Assembly (NCBI GenBank): GCA_002104985.1
Contig: MCGO01000034.1
Location: 1-64,000, forward strand
Direction: 5' to 3'
Origin: Rhizoclosmatium globosum
Lineage: Eukaryota > Chytridiomycota > Chytridiomycetes > Chytridiales > Chytriomycetaceae
Length of the DNA stretch: 64,000 nucleotides
Positions 44,716 to 57,600 of this stretch are shown here, one piece after another (positions within the stretch are counted from its first letter, which is position 1; each line of letters opens with the position of its first letter). The position numbers and the translations under genes were made by a program. The notes under the pieces are model-generated. The model ran no database searches. It was not told where the DNA came from and saw nothing but the letters and a program-made list of their open reading frames with translations.

Positions 44716-47700
44716 ATGCTTTTCTCGTTGGTCCTTGCCGCGGCGTCCGTGCAAGCTGCATGGTACGGCAGCTGTTCACACGATCCCTGCATCACTGGAA
44801 ACAAGCTGGATGCCTCCTGCCATCCTTGTATCAGCCAAATTGCTGCTGTAGTTCCATACTGTACAAAGACAGGATGGTCAAACAATGTTTCAAAGACTGG
44901 TGGTCCGTATGGGTGTGTTGATGCAGTGACCCAAGTGTGTCGAATCTCGTGTCCAAATGGAACTCCATTGGATCCGGTTCCATCAGCCACGAGTGCTACG
45001 AAAACATCAAGTGTTCCACTACCAACAGACGGGCCTTCGTGTTCACTCAACTCGCTTTCCTGCACTGCCAATGTGGATTCGTGCTGTGTGCCCGACAATG
45101 GACTGATGGTGATGGCGCTTCAGTGGCTTCCTGGATGGTGCTCTGCGAATGCGTGTTCAAACGATGTTCAGGCGGCGATTCCACAGGGAACTTGGACAAT
45201 CCACGGTTTGTTGAACACACATCTATCTCCATTACGTAAACTTACAAACAATTGAAAAAAATAGGACTTTGGCCTGACACGTGTGCTGGGGCTCAACTTG
45301 CTGGATGCGATTCAACTCGTCAATACACTTCTATTGACACCTTCGTCAAGGGCTCACCAATCTACAATGATATGCTCAAGTACTGGATCTCGTACAAAGG
45401 CGCCGATATTGCTTCGTTTGACGATTTCTGGGTATGTCTTATTGATATTCCGACTTGTTAGGAACCTAATTAATGTGTTGGCCAAAAAATAGGTGCATGA
45501 ATGGGGAAAACATGGTACTTGCTACTCTCCAGCCAACACAAAGTGTGTCGGTGGAAACGGAAACGATATCCTTCGATTCTTTAACGACGTTTTAAAAATC
45601 AGAAAGACGTACGACTTGTACGCCGTCTTGTATAATGCTGGCATCATTCCAAACGGAAGCAGCTACACCATCGCGCAGGTTGATGCTGCTGTTTCCAAGC
45701 AATGGCCTGGAATGAACTTGGGTTATGTTTGTTCAGGTGGATACGTGAACGAAATTCGTCTCTCGTTGAAAGGTGCTGGTGGTGGTCTTGTGGGTGTTCC
45801 AACTAATGCACCAGAGACCAACAACTGTGGATCTTCTTTCTTGTATGCTGCTCCATTGGATGGCGTTATTGTTCCACCCTCAGGCGCCACCACCACCTCA
45901 ACCACAAGCTCTACTTCTACGACTTCCACAACCACTGCGACTACTGCAACTACCACAACCTCAGCTACTACTGCAACCACAACATCAAGCACAACCACGA
46001 CTGTGGTTGAGGATCCTGTGACCACCACCACTTCAACCACTTCAACCACCTCAATTGACGTGCCAGTCGAGACGACAACAACTTCCACAACATCCGAAAC
46101 TACTGCCACAACAGAAACCACTACCAGCTCCACCACCTCTCAAACGACTGAAACTACTCAAACAACCACTTCAAATTCCACCACTGTTGAAGAGACGACT
46201 ACTTCTTCAACCACCACTTCAACAGATGCCGACGCTGTCACCACAACCACTTCATCCACTTCGGAAACAACGACCTCAACCAGCGAGACAACTGCCACAA
46301 CTGAAACTACAACTACGTCCACTTCCACAACTGTCGCCCCTGAAGAAACAACTACAAGCAGCACTTCGACAACATCGTCAACTGTTGCCACCACAACAAC
46401 AACGAGTACAACTTCAACCGCTTCTCCAGCTTCCACTTTCGGTTCAAAGTGTTCTCACAATCCTTGCACAACCGGCTTCAAGCTTGACCCAGCCTGTGAT
46501 CCTTGTGTCGCTAAAATTGGTGCAGTCGTGCCTTACTGTATCAACACTGGATGGTCCAACAACATCTCTAAAACTGGTGGTCCATACGGATGTGTCACAG
46601 CTGTCACCGAAGTCTGTCGCCTTTCTTGTCCCAACGGACTTCCAATTGGTGGAACTACGACTACAAGCACTACTTCTACGACTACTACTACCACTGCGGG
46701 AGACTTTGCGACATCGGCAGTGATTTCTGCAGTGACCACCAACGTTGCGTCTACTGCCAATGTTCCTGCCACCACTGCAACCTCTGCTGTTCCAACTACG
46801 CTTCCAGGAACTTGTTCGACTTCATCTCTCTCGTGTTCGGCGAATGCTGATTCTTGCTGTGTACCAGACAATGGACTCCTTGTTCTTGCTCTTCAGTGGT
46901 TGCCTGGATGGTGTGCTGCCAACACTTGTGGACAGGATGTCAAGTCGTCTATTCCAGATGGAAAATGGACCATTCACGGTAAATTAACTCTTTATCATAA
47001 TTTGTCGACATCTAACTCCTTGACCCAAAGGTTTGTGGCCTGACTTGTGTTCTGGAGCACGTCCACCAAGCAAGGGATGCGACACCACTCGCAACCAGCC
47101 ATCCATCGACTCTATTGTCAAGTCCAGCCCAATTTACGCCGACATGCTCAAGTACTGGATTTCATACAAGGGCATCGACGTCACCTCCTTTGACAGTTTC
47201 TGGGTCAACGAATGGAACACCCACGGAACCTGTTATTCTCCAGCCAACGCAAACTGTGCTGGATCTAACGAACAAGGTGTTGTCAAGTTTTTCAGTGATG
47301 TGTTGAAAGCCCACAAGACCTACGACTTGTACTCCGTCCTCTATGCGGCTGGAATCGTCCCCAATGGATCATCCTACACTATTGCGCAAGTTGACGCCGT
47401 AATTGCAACTGTCTGGCCGGGCATGAACGCTGGATACGTTTGTGCCGGAGGTTACGTCAATGAGATCCGTCTTTCCCTCAAGGGTGCTGGTGGCGGTCTT
47501 GTTGGGGTTCCAGCAAACGCGCCAGAGACCAACAACTGTGGAACTAGTTTCATTTATGTCCCACCTATCGGCGGAAGCGTTCCAACTGGTACTGCCTCTG
47601 TTCCTGTCCCAACTGCTACGCCTGGTTCTGTTGATTTGACTCCCACCAGAGGACAGCTTCCTTGGAGTGATTGGAACTTTATTGTAAGCCGGTCTTATAT

Positions 47701-50700
47701 TAAACGTAATAGTTCACTAATAGTGTTTCAAACAGACCACCACAGATATTCACGGTTACATCAACGGTCAAGGAGGAAACAACCAGGGACAATACAGCGC
47801 CAACTTTGCTGACTTCTCCGTCTTTGTTGTGAGTATCATGCACTCAATCAGAGCATCGGTTTTAATCATTTGTTACAGGACAAGATGAAGGCGAAGGCTG
47901 ATGCTCAGAACGTTGAACTTTTTGTTGTTGACTGTGGAGACCAACACGATGGAACCGCTCTGTCTGACAACTTGGATGTACAACCTGTCGATGGATATTT
48001 GACCAACCCAGCGATTCAGTTGCTTCCATACGACGTCTTGGCAATTGGAAACCACGAGTTGTACCTCAACCCAATTATTGACGATGTGACCAACAACATT
48101 GCCAAGTTCTGGGGTGAGAAGTACTTGGTAAGAGTATTCTGTTTTTATTTGGCTTAAATTTAATTATGGCATCATAGACTGGAAACGTGTATACCTCTGT
48201 TGACAAGACCATGAACGCCAACTCGGTTCCAATCGGAAACAGATTCCGTCGTTTCACTGGCTCAAAGGGAACTAAAGTGACTGCTTTTGGATGGCTCTTC
48301 AGCTCGTTCGCCAACTCCCAAGGAACTCACGCTTACATCACCAACGTTGCCGATGAAGTCAAGCAACAGTGGTTCATTGATGCAGTCAACCAGGATGCTG
48401 ACTTATTCATAATTACTGGACACGTTACTCTCCGAGCCTCTCAGGGAAGCAGCACCAACTCTCCTGAATGGGATGCTACCATCAAAGCGATTCGTGCGAT
48501 CAAGCCAGAAAGTAAGCTCACGTCATTCCTTCCCAGTATTATTAACTCTCCACATTTCCTTAGCTCCAATTGTTATATTTGGTGGACACTTGCACATCCG
48601 TGATTACAAGAACATGGGATACAAAGCATACGGTCTCTCTGCGGGTCGATACATGGAAACAGTTGGATTCATGTCCCTCACTAAGGATGGAAACAAGATT
48701 GACAGACGCTACTTGGACGCCAACGTTCCTACCTACAACTACCACATTGGACAGCCTGCAAACGCTTCACTCGGCTCCACCACTACGACTGGACAGCAGA
48801 TTTTGAGCATTATTGCGAAGGCTTCGACTCTCACCAAGTCGAATCAGGTTATTGGATACGTTCCTCGCGACTACTACTTGAACCGTGTTTCTCCAACCGA
48901 TGATGGATCCATTTACAAGTTGATTGGAGACTACTTGGCCCCAACTATGCAGCTTCCAGGACGTAACCCAGCTTTGTTTGCCTTGAATTCTGGTTCCATT
49001 CGTTTGGATCTCTTCAAAGGACCACTCACTGTTGACAACGCGTTCCAGGTAACTTAGGTTTCTTTTTTGATTATTTATCTAACTTGTATTTCAGGCCTCT
49101 CCATTCAGCGATTATTTCATGCTGATTCCGAACGTTCCTTACAGTATCATTAAGCAGTTTGCTACATCCCTCGAAACCTACCACACCACCCACAAATTCT
49201 TCACTCCAGCTAGAAGACAATCGTGTATTGGAACCATGGGATATGTTACTACCGATGATTTGTCATCTACAAACCTTGGAGACGACACGTTCCATTGCCC
49301 GTATGGCTTCTTCTCCAACTCAAAGTGGGCAACTTATTCTCCAAGAATCGTTCCAAATGGAAACCCAACTGACTTGTGGGATCTTGTTGTTTACGACTAT
49401 ATCGAGAAGGATGTTAAGGCCATGTTGAAAGATAGTTTCAACTTTGATACTGTCCCTGTCGGACAATCACCAAACTACTATACAAATGGAAATACTACTG
49501 GAACTTTGAAGGCGTCTGACATCTTCCCCATGATTGCGGCAAAGTACTGGCAAACTGCTACTTCAACTTCAACCGCAACGCTCACTGCCACCGCGACAGT
49601 TGGTACGTATGCATACCTCATAGAAAATATTGTATCTAACTAGTAAGTAGCCTCCACAACCGACGTTCAAAGTACGACTGTTACCGCTGTGACTACAACA
49701 GAAACAGCTGCAACAACTGTTGCAGTTTCGGTCACCAATACCGACACCTCCGAATCAGTCTCTGTGCAATCCACCGTCACAAAAACAACAGAAGCCTCCA
49801 CCGCAACCGATTCAGCAACCGTTTCCTCAACCCAACAAAGTGATGTCTCTGATGGGGCTTCAACAACTGTGATTAATGCCACAGAATCTTCCTACTCTGT
49901 CCAAACCGTTGATTCTTCAGCAACTTCAACTGAATCAGCTGTCGCGTCTGTAACTGAGACTAAAAGTGTGGAATCCATCATATCTACAACAGATGGTGTC
50001 TCTGTTTCCGTGACAGCCGAAACCAGTTTACCTGCTGAAGTTTCCGCAACTACGGTTGTCTCTGAAGACCCCACTGCAACTGTTTCTGTTGTGTATCCCT
50101 CTCCTTCAGCTGACGCTGAATCGAGAACGTTTGGTTCGACGGTTGAATCATTCACGAGTACTGTAGATTTCGAATCTACCACTGCATCTGCCGTTCTCGA
50201 CTCTACTGCAACAGTTGATGCAACTGAATCATCGGCTACATCAACATCTGCTGCTTTCAGCTCCGGAGCGACTGTAACTGCCGATATGGAATCAACCTCC
50301 GCTGCTTCCGTTGTCGAACCAACTACACTTACCTCTGAATTCACCACAATCACTGCAACTGTCGAAGCAACTTCCGCTGCTGCCATTTCAGAATTCCCTT
50401 CCATTCCAAAATCAGCTGAATCATCGAGCACTGTCGCGGATGCCCTCTCTGCCTCCACTGAAGTTGTTCTTGAGTCAACCACTGTCGCGGATGCCCTCTC
50501 TGCCTCCACTGAAGTTGTTCTTGAGTCAACCACTGTCGCAACCAGAATTGAAGCAACAACCATAGCTGAGTATGACTCGACTACAACTTTTGATATTCCT
50601 GAATCAACCACCTTTACTGTTGTTTCTGAGTCTACTGCGGATGCTACTGAAGGTTCTGAATCTACAACCTCCACCGCCGGAGCTGTTGAGTCAGGCACAA

Positions 50701-53109
50701 CCGCTGTTGTCATTGAAGCTACCTCCACAGTCATCGTCATTGAATCCACCACTGTGGCTGTGGCCGCCGAATCTACTCCTGTTTCTGAAACTGCTGAAAC
50801 CACTTCTTCTACGGATGTTATCAAGTCTTCCACTGTTGCTGCTACCGCTGAGTCGGTCACTGTCACGAATGATGGTGAATCTTCAACCTTTGTGTCCTCC
50901 GTTCAAACTGACTCGGAAGTGTCCACCAAAGCAACTGTTAGTGTCGATGAATCGACGACGGTTGGAGACATCGAGCCGACAAAAACTGTTGAAACGTCAG
51001 CTGAATCGACTTCTGCTGCCGACGTCACCGGATCCACATCCGCCAACACACCTAATGAAACCACTACTACTATTGACATCATCCCCGCTACTTCTGGAGC
51101 AATCATCGTTGAATCCACTTCTGCTGCAACTGAAACCACATCAATCGGTACCGATGTCACTACTGCAGCCATCGTCGTCGAATCTACCACTGACGCTGAA
51201 GGCGCTGCATCTACTACTTCAGCTGCTGTTGCTGAATCAATCACTACTGACTCCATTGCTAGCACTATAACAGTTGCAGATGTATTCCATTCCTCCATTG
51301 CTATTTCCGATATTGAGTCGACATCTGTTATCGCTAGTGCTGTTGAATTCACGTCTTCCGTTGCGGATATTAAAACCGCCGTCTCCGAAGCCTCTTCAGC
51401 TGCCGCCACATCTACTACTACGGTTGTTGATGAACCGATCACCACATTGCCACAATCGACAACTGTTGCAGACGTTGTTGAGCCTTCCACGACTGTTCCC
51501 GTCCCTGTTGAGCCTTCATCGGTTGCACCAGTAGCTCCATCTGAATCAACTGCTGAATTCACAACCTATGCTGCTCCAGTCCAACCCACAACCCCCCTCA
51601 CTGACGCACCTACCTCAACTCAGTTTGTTGCCACCTCCGCCGTTGTTCCTACAACGACTCCAGCATCTGTTACTGCAACTGTCGCGACAGTGCCATCTAG
51701 CGTTGCTGCTCTCGCTAGTGGAACTCCTTCTGCCCAGCCACCTGCGATTGCGGACAATAACACTGCCACTGTGTTCACGGAGTTACTTAAACTCGCGTCT
51801 TCCAGCGCAGCAAGCGATATCAAGCAGTCCATTGTTCAGATTCCAGCCAAAGCCATTGTTCCAAATGCTGACCCAGTGACATTCGCTGGTGCCAAATTGT
51901 CCAACGCAACGGATGGACTTATTAACCAGGCCATTCTTCAGCTTGGATCCCCGGCTTTCAACGTACGTATAAATGGTAACGTCAATTTCATACTTACTCT
52001 TTGCTTAGTTTGCCAACATTGCTTCGAACTTTGCCGTGTACGATTCAGTTTCAATCAACAAGGATTCCGTCAAATACGTTCCAACCAAGAACGGCTTTGT
52101 CATCTCGTACCTCCTTGGGTCGAACGTTACGGATGTCTGGTATGCGTTAAAGTTGACAACTGTCCCTGTAAAGACAGTTCACGTCGACATTCTCAGTGGA
52201 CACATTGCCATTGGATCGTTCGATGTTGTCGTGACTGATAACATCAGTGCTGGAAAGAAGAGAAGATCGGGAGATCCAGTGTTTGTCATCACCAGTGGAA
52301 CTGGACGCGTCTCACCACCAACAGACGGAATCTTCACCACTTCTTCTACTCTCGTGTCAGGTTCTAGTACGGCTCAAGGCGGAGCTCAATATACTTCAAC
52401 TACTCTTGGACAAGCTACCACAGCAACCCGTGTTGCTACGCAAGGAGCATCGCAAGCAAGCACTCAAGTAGCTACTCAAGGAACTACACAAGGAGCTACG
52501 AATGGAGGTTTACTATCTACGACTTGTACTGGTGCTGTTCCAACAACCACTTGCACCGGAGCAGTTCCAACTACAACTTGCACTGCTGCTGTAGTAGTTG
52601 CTCCAACTGGATATGCTGCTCCTCCTATCCCATCTGGTTCTATTCCACCTGCTGGATCTTTGCCGGGACAACCAGCAAGCGGAGCTCCAGGTATTCCAGG
52701 ATCTTACGTTCCACCAGCCCCTGGTTCTCCAGCTGGCGGCAACTTAGGGTCTGCTTCCGGTTATGTTCCACCAGCTGGAAATGCTCCAGGATCTCAGAAC
52801 GCGTACGTTGCCCCAGCTGCAAGTGGTCCAGGTTCTCCAGTTCTTAACGTTCCAGCTGGTAACGCACCGGGATCTCCAGCTGCGGGATATGTAGCTCCAT
52901 CACCAGTCGCTTCTGTTGGTCCATCTGGATATGTTGCCCCTGTTGCTGCTCCTGTGCCTTCTAAAACAGGAGTTCCACCAGCCGGAAATGTTCCGGCAAA
53001 TGACTCCAAGCCGAATGTCGCCGCTCCAGGCTCAAACATTTTGAAGTCCGCCGGACAACAAGTTAGATTCACTGCCTTTGTTGGAGCTTTGTTCTTTACT
53101 TTTGTTTAA
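44716..53109 (+). CDS. Giant secreted fusion: two RNase T2 domains, 5'-nucleotidase-like phosphoesterase, mucin stalk, GPI-like tail
   Basis: About eleven exons join in frame to roughly 2,620 residues. Order: signal peptide MLFSLVLAAASVQA; cysteine module (CSHDPCITG); RNase T2 domain 1 with WTIHGLWPD and HEWGKHGTC; Thr/Ser linker (45890-46430); second cysteine module (CSHNPCTTG); RNase T2 domain 2 with WTIHGLWPD and NEWNTHGTC; then, within the same exon, LPWSDWNFI leading into a metallophosphoesterase with TTDIHGY, VDCGDQHDG, AIGNHELY, ITGHV and FGGHLHIRD; a 5'-nucleotidase-like C-terminal part; a 700-residue Ser/Thr mucin region (49650-51700); a beta-rich domain; a Pro/Gly/Ala region; and a hydrophobic end fitting a GPI signal. 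RNase T2 cuts RNA to nucleotides, and the phosphoesterase family (fungal YHR202W-like) removes phosphates. Together they could salvage RNA at the cell surface. Joins rest on open exons and matched intron phases. Confidence 0.82.
50429..50536 (+). repeat. 51-base tandem duplication in the mucin region
   Basis: The block beginning CACTGTCGCGGATGCC occurs twice in a row, essentially identical, adding 17 residues. It shows that the stalk changes length by slippage or unequal crossover. Confidence 0.9.
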
Positions 53110-53286
53110 TCTTTTTTAGAGAATACTTACTACCATCATGGATTTATAGACCATATATTTGTTGAAAGAAAATTAAAACGTTTGTTTTGGAAAAGATAGT
53201 GTATGAAGTCTGGACTTTTTGAAACCGAGATTCAAAGAAGTCCTGTCAAAACGTCCTTCTAAGCACACCTTGAACAGACGACTACT

Positions 53287-54612
53287 ATGAAGCATATCTC
53301 GAACAAGGAGTCGCCTACTTTGGCAATCGCGATATATTGCCTTGCGTCCATTGTAAGTCGCCTCAAATGAATTCTTGGAGGGAGCTGTCAAACTGAGCAA
53401 TGTGAACCTTTGCACAGCTGATGACGGTCACGAACAAGCTCGTTCTCGGAAGTTACCAATTTACAATGACTTTTTTAGTTCTCGCAATTCAGGTTTGTTT
53501 TTGAATTGCCCTAGGAATAATCTTACTGTGACTGACACTTTGGTTTGAAAACAATTAGAATGCCGCGACGGTTCTCCTTCTCGTGATTTCCTCCAACCTG
53601 TCCCTTCTTTCGTACCGCCGCCTTAACACGAAAGATGCGGTCACGTGGTCGCCAATCGCCTTCGCTCTTGTTGCCATGATTCTTACTGGAGCAAAGACAC
53701 TTCGATACATGAGCATTCCCCTCTTTACAATCTACAAAAACGTGACAATTATCTTAATTGCTGTTGGTGAACGGCTATGGTTCAACGGACATCCAATTAC
53801 TAAACTTATCGCTATTTCATTTGGCCTGGTCGTTTTGAGCTCCATAGTTGCAGGTATAATTACTTTATCATTATCAAAAGTATCCGACGCGGTTCTAACG
53901 CTGAATTAATTCAGGTTGGACCGATATCATGTCTGCTAAGGGGGGCCTCAAAGACCCAAACGCCCTATTTGCCGCCTACTTTTGGATGGTTCTCAATTGT
54001 TTCACAACAGCTTCCTTTTCTCTCTGTCTTCGAGCGAAAATCAAACAAGTCAACTTTAAAGATCATGACACAGTTTACTACAATAACTTACTCTCTGTTC
54101 CGATTCTGCTCCTGGGCTCTTTGATGTTTGAAATGCAGGCAGGAAGCGATATGTGGGAGAGATTTGTTAGTCCTGGGGACGAAAGCTCTCAACTTCCAGG
54201 ATTGGTCGTTGCATTATTGCTTAGCAGTGTTTGCGCTTTCGGAATCAGCTTTGGAACAAGTATGTGTGTCCGATTGACAAGTTCCACCACATACAGGTTT
54301 GGCTTTTCTTTGAGGACGACCTGGTTTACTGATTCGTCATTCAGTTTTGTGGGAGCACTTAATAAGCTGCCAATTTCAATTTCTGGAATGCTGTTCTTTA
54401 ATGATCCGGTCACGGTAGGAAGTGTCAGTGGGGTTGTAATCGCATGTGCCGGAGGCCTCTTGTACAGCCACGCAAAGAACGAGCAAATGAAAGAACTCGC
54501 CATGTTGCCAACTACGATCACTGAAATGCGTGATAGAAAAATGGGAAGCGCTGAACCTTTGATGCTACAAGTTGAGGACGACACATCTGAAGGGAGCAAC
54601 AAAAAGATTTGA
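53287..54612 (+). CDS. VRG4: GDP-mannose transporter of the Golgi
   Basis: Moves GDP-mannose into the Golgi in exchange for GMP, for mannan and glycoprotein synthesis. Five exons, about 390 residues, about ten membrane segments. Start MKHISNKESPTLAIAIYCLA, then LMTVTNKLVLGSYQFTMTF, LRYMSIPLFTIYKN and FVGALNKLP; the GALNK motif binds the nucleotide sugar in yeast Vrg4. An intron splits that motif's exon (about 54299-54347) and splicing restores TTYSFVGALNK. The symbol is given by family likeness. Complete and probably essential, as in other fungi. Confidence 0.92.
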
Positions 54613-54666
54613 TTTTGATGCTGATAAAACTTGATTAAACGTACAATTACTTCATTTTCTATAATG

Positions 54667-57600
54667 TCAGTGCAATGTCTTTCTCCTTTCTTCTCTCCAA
54701 GCGTCGAATCCCTTGTCGAATCCCTCCTCCTTTCCCTCTTCGATTACATATCTTTCGCCAATAACCGATGAACTCGCCAGAATCTCATTATCTTCATTGA
54801 CTCGCCTTGACTCCTCTTGAGCACCCATATCACCCCATCCGCGTGTATTCCTCAGTTCAGCAGCCATATCGAGCCGCGTATCGCCCCCTTTTCCTGATGT
54901 TGCTGTAACAACGCTCTGCACATATCCTTCCCACGCAACATTAATACCTCCTTCCGTACCACCAGCTCCAATAGGATCCTTTCTCAGTATTCCCGTTATC
55001 ATACCAAACCTCTGTAAATAATTCCTCTTTGCCTTCTCCCCCACATCCATTTCATTCGTAATGACACCAGCCGCTTTCCCAACTCTCACTTCCAACTTCT
55101 TGCGATCGTCGGATTCTCGCGATTCAACCCATCGACGGACAAACTTGTCAATCACGATGGCTTCCCAGACCACCGAACAGACGAGATTGCTTGCGGCTAA
55201 GTATAGACTTCCGATCCGTTGACCCCATTGCACACCTTCGCGGATATTGAACACATCTTGGAGGTAGTTGAAGCCCTGCCAGTAGTCCCAAGAGAGCTGC
55301 ATAAGTACCATAACACCGGTCACAGTTAACCAAGTCAGAATATAGATAAGGTTCGTGTAAAGAGGTCGGCGGTGTGGGGATGTAAAAAGGAAGGCGAGGG
55401 AGACAACACTGTATTGGAAATGAGCAAAGAGCCAGAGTACTGTATTTTCGTGCGATTTGATAAGGAGATGTTGTGTTGTGTCCAGAAAAGGATCGATGCT
55501 ACGTATCAAGTTAATCTATACACTAAACCTTAAGAGTCATCACTTACTGGTAACAAGGATACGACACGTTGTATGGGGCGGATGCATTTAAAGGAAGCCA
55601 CGATGAATTCAAGTGGGATCTCGCTTGAGATATGGGGCAGAACCAAGTATTGGTCTTGTCGGCAGTGAGAGAATAGTAGTTTAGGAAGAAAAATAGACCA
55701 CCGATTGCCATTTGTCCGATGACACTGTATATGACAGGTGCTGAGAGCAAATCATCTGTTGGACCATGTGGAGCGAGCTTTCGAGCTGTGGTACATCGGA
55801 CCATCGCACAGGCAAGACTGAGAACCACGATTAAATCGTCAAACAGAAATTGATTGTTGGAGAGGCCTGAGTCGATTTGATTCAGAGTGGAAACAGTCGC
55901 GAGTTGTATGAGCGGGTACATGAACATAAACTGTGGTATAGCCAATTATGAATACGTTGAATAATAAGTTAAAACAAACCTTGAATGCAACAAAGCTAAT
56001 ATCCAAAGCACAGCGACCTTCCCGCAACAACTTAACAACATCCGATATCTTTTTCTGTCCACTAGTAAAAGGCGCAACAATCGACGCCTCGGAATCAGAC
56101 AAAGCCATTCCAACATGAGCAGCCTTCAAAGCCCCCGAATCATTCGATCCATCCCCACACATCCCCACATACTTCCCCATTTTAATCAACCGCTCCACAA
56201 TCCACGGCTTCTGATCCGGCTTCATCCTCGCAAACACAACACCTTTGAGAACAACCCAATCCAAAAACTTTTCACCGACAAGATTTTCTTTCCAACCTTC
56301 GCGTGTTGCAATCATTAGTTCGAGTGCGGGGCCTGTGAGTGCGACTTCGGTGTTGGGTCCCATGTCGTTTTGGGTTTTCGCGAGTTGGTCGAGAGGGTAG
56401 ACTCGATAGCTTTCGCGGACTTGTTGTGGCTCGTGGTTCTGTTTCTGTGATTTTGTACCTGTTGCGGCGCGAACACGGATTTGGGGAACTGCATCGCCCA
56501 AGTGAGTGAATGTGTTGTTTCGAGGGAGTGAGGAACTGGTTTCTTCCTCCTCTGTTTTAGCAAACTCTGTTGATGATGTTGCTGGAACTTTTTGCGAGAC
56601 TGCTACGTTTTTCTTCTTGGGTGTAGCGGAAATAGATACTAGAGAGTCAATGGATGATGCGTGGTGTAGCTGTTCTCCATGAAACTGGTTGATGGTCTCT
56701 GGGTTTAACAAGTCTTGTTTCAGACGGCGAAACCCAACCACTCCGTCGAAAACATCAATCAAAAGTACTTGCTTACAAAGATTGAGTTGTCGAGCGACAC
56801 TTATGCCCGTCATCACATTATCTCCCGTTCTATTCAAAAAATTGTTACACATTAGTTTACAACTCGAAATACACTCACATGATAACATTCTTGATTCCCG
56901 CATCATTCAACAGCGTAATAGTCGACATACTCTCTGCCTTCAAAGGATTTTTCAACAACACAAACCCCAAAAACTTCATATCCCGTTCAACCTGCTCACG
57001 ACCAATCGCCGCCAACTCCTCTGCATTCGTCACATCCAGCTCCTCAATCCTTTTTCGATCATGAATCGACTGACTTCCATCAACACTTCCAGCCGTCCCC
57101 AAACTAGTGCGAAAGCTCCCAGCAAGCGTCATTCCAGCATGTACTCCTGCCGCCATCTTTTTCAGCGACATGCTTTTCTTCAGTTTCATGCTTCCCGAGC
57201 TATCCGCGACACCAAGTGAAACACTCTTGGGGATTGCAGAGGGACCTGGCGGCGCGGAATGGCTCTTTTCGATTGATGATTTCTTTTCAATTTTCCGAGT
57301 CGCTATTGCAAGGACGTACCATCCAGCTGTAGTATATCGTGTGAATGTTGCATGGTAATCTGAAGGTATACTCTCTTTTGAGCAGATATTCCGTATTGCT
57401 TCTGGAGATCCTTTTGTGACGACTGTTAAGGCTTCCCATGGATGGATGTGGCCCGGTGAAAGTGCTGACGGGGAGGGAAGTGGTGTTGAACGAATTCCGA
57501 GAGATGGTTTGTAAATGACAGAAGAGCGTTGAAGTTTTGCGTCAAATTCGAAGCGACGTAGAATGTGGAGACATTCTGGCGCTGTAGTTGGGGTGGATGG

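Noticed and set aside
45723..46436. Val-rich minus-strand open frames
   Set aside because: Antisense of Thr/Ser codons in the RNase linker, which gives Val/Glu strings without stops; the same occurs at 49892-51562.
47033..47812. RNase T2 and phosphoesterase as two separate genes
   Set aside because: The exon with RNase domain 2 runs straight into the first strand of the phosphoesterase without stop or new start, so a single gene is the better reading; cDNA would decide.
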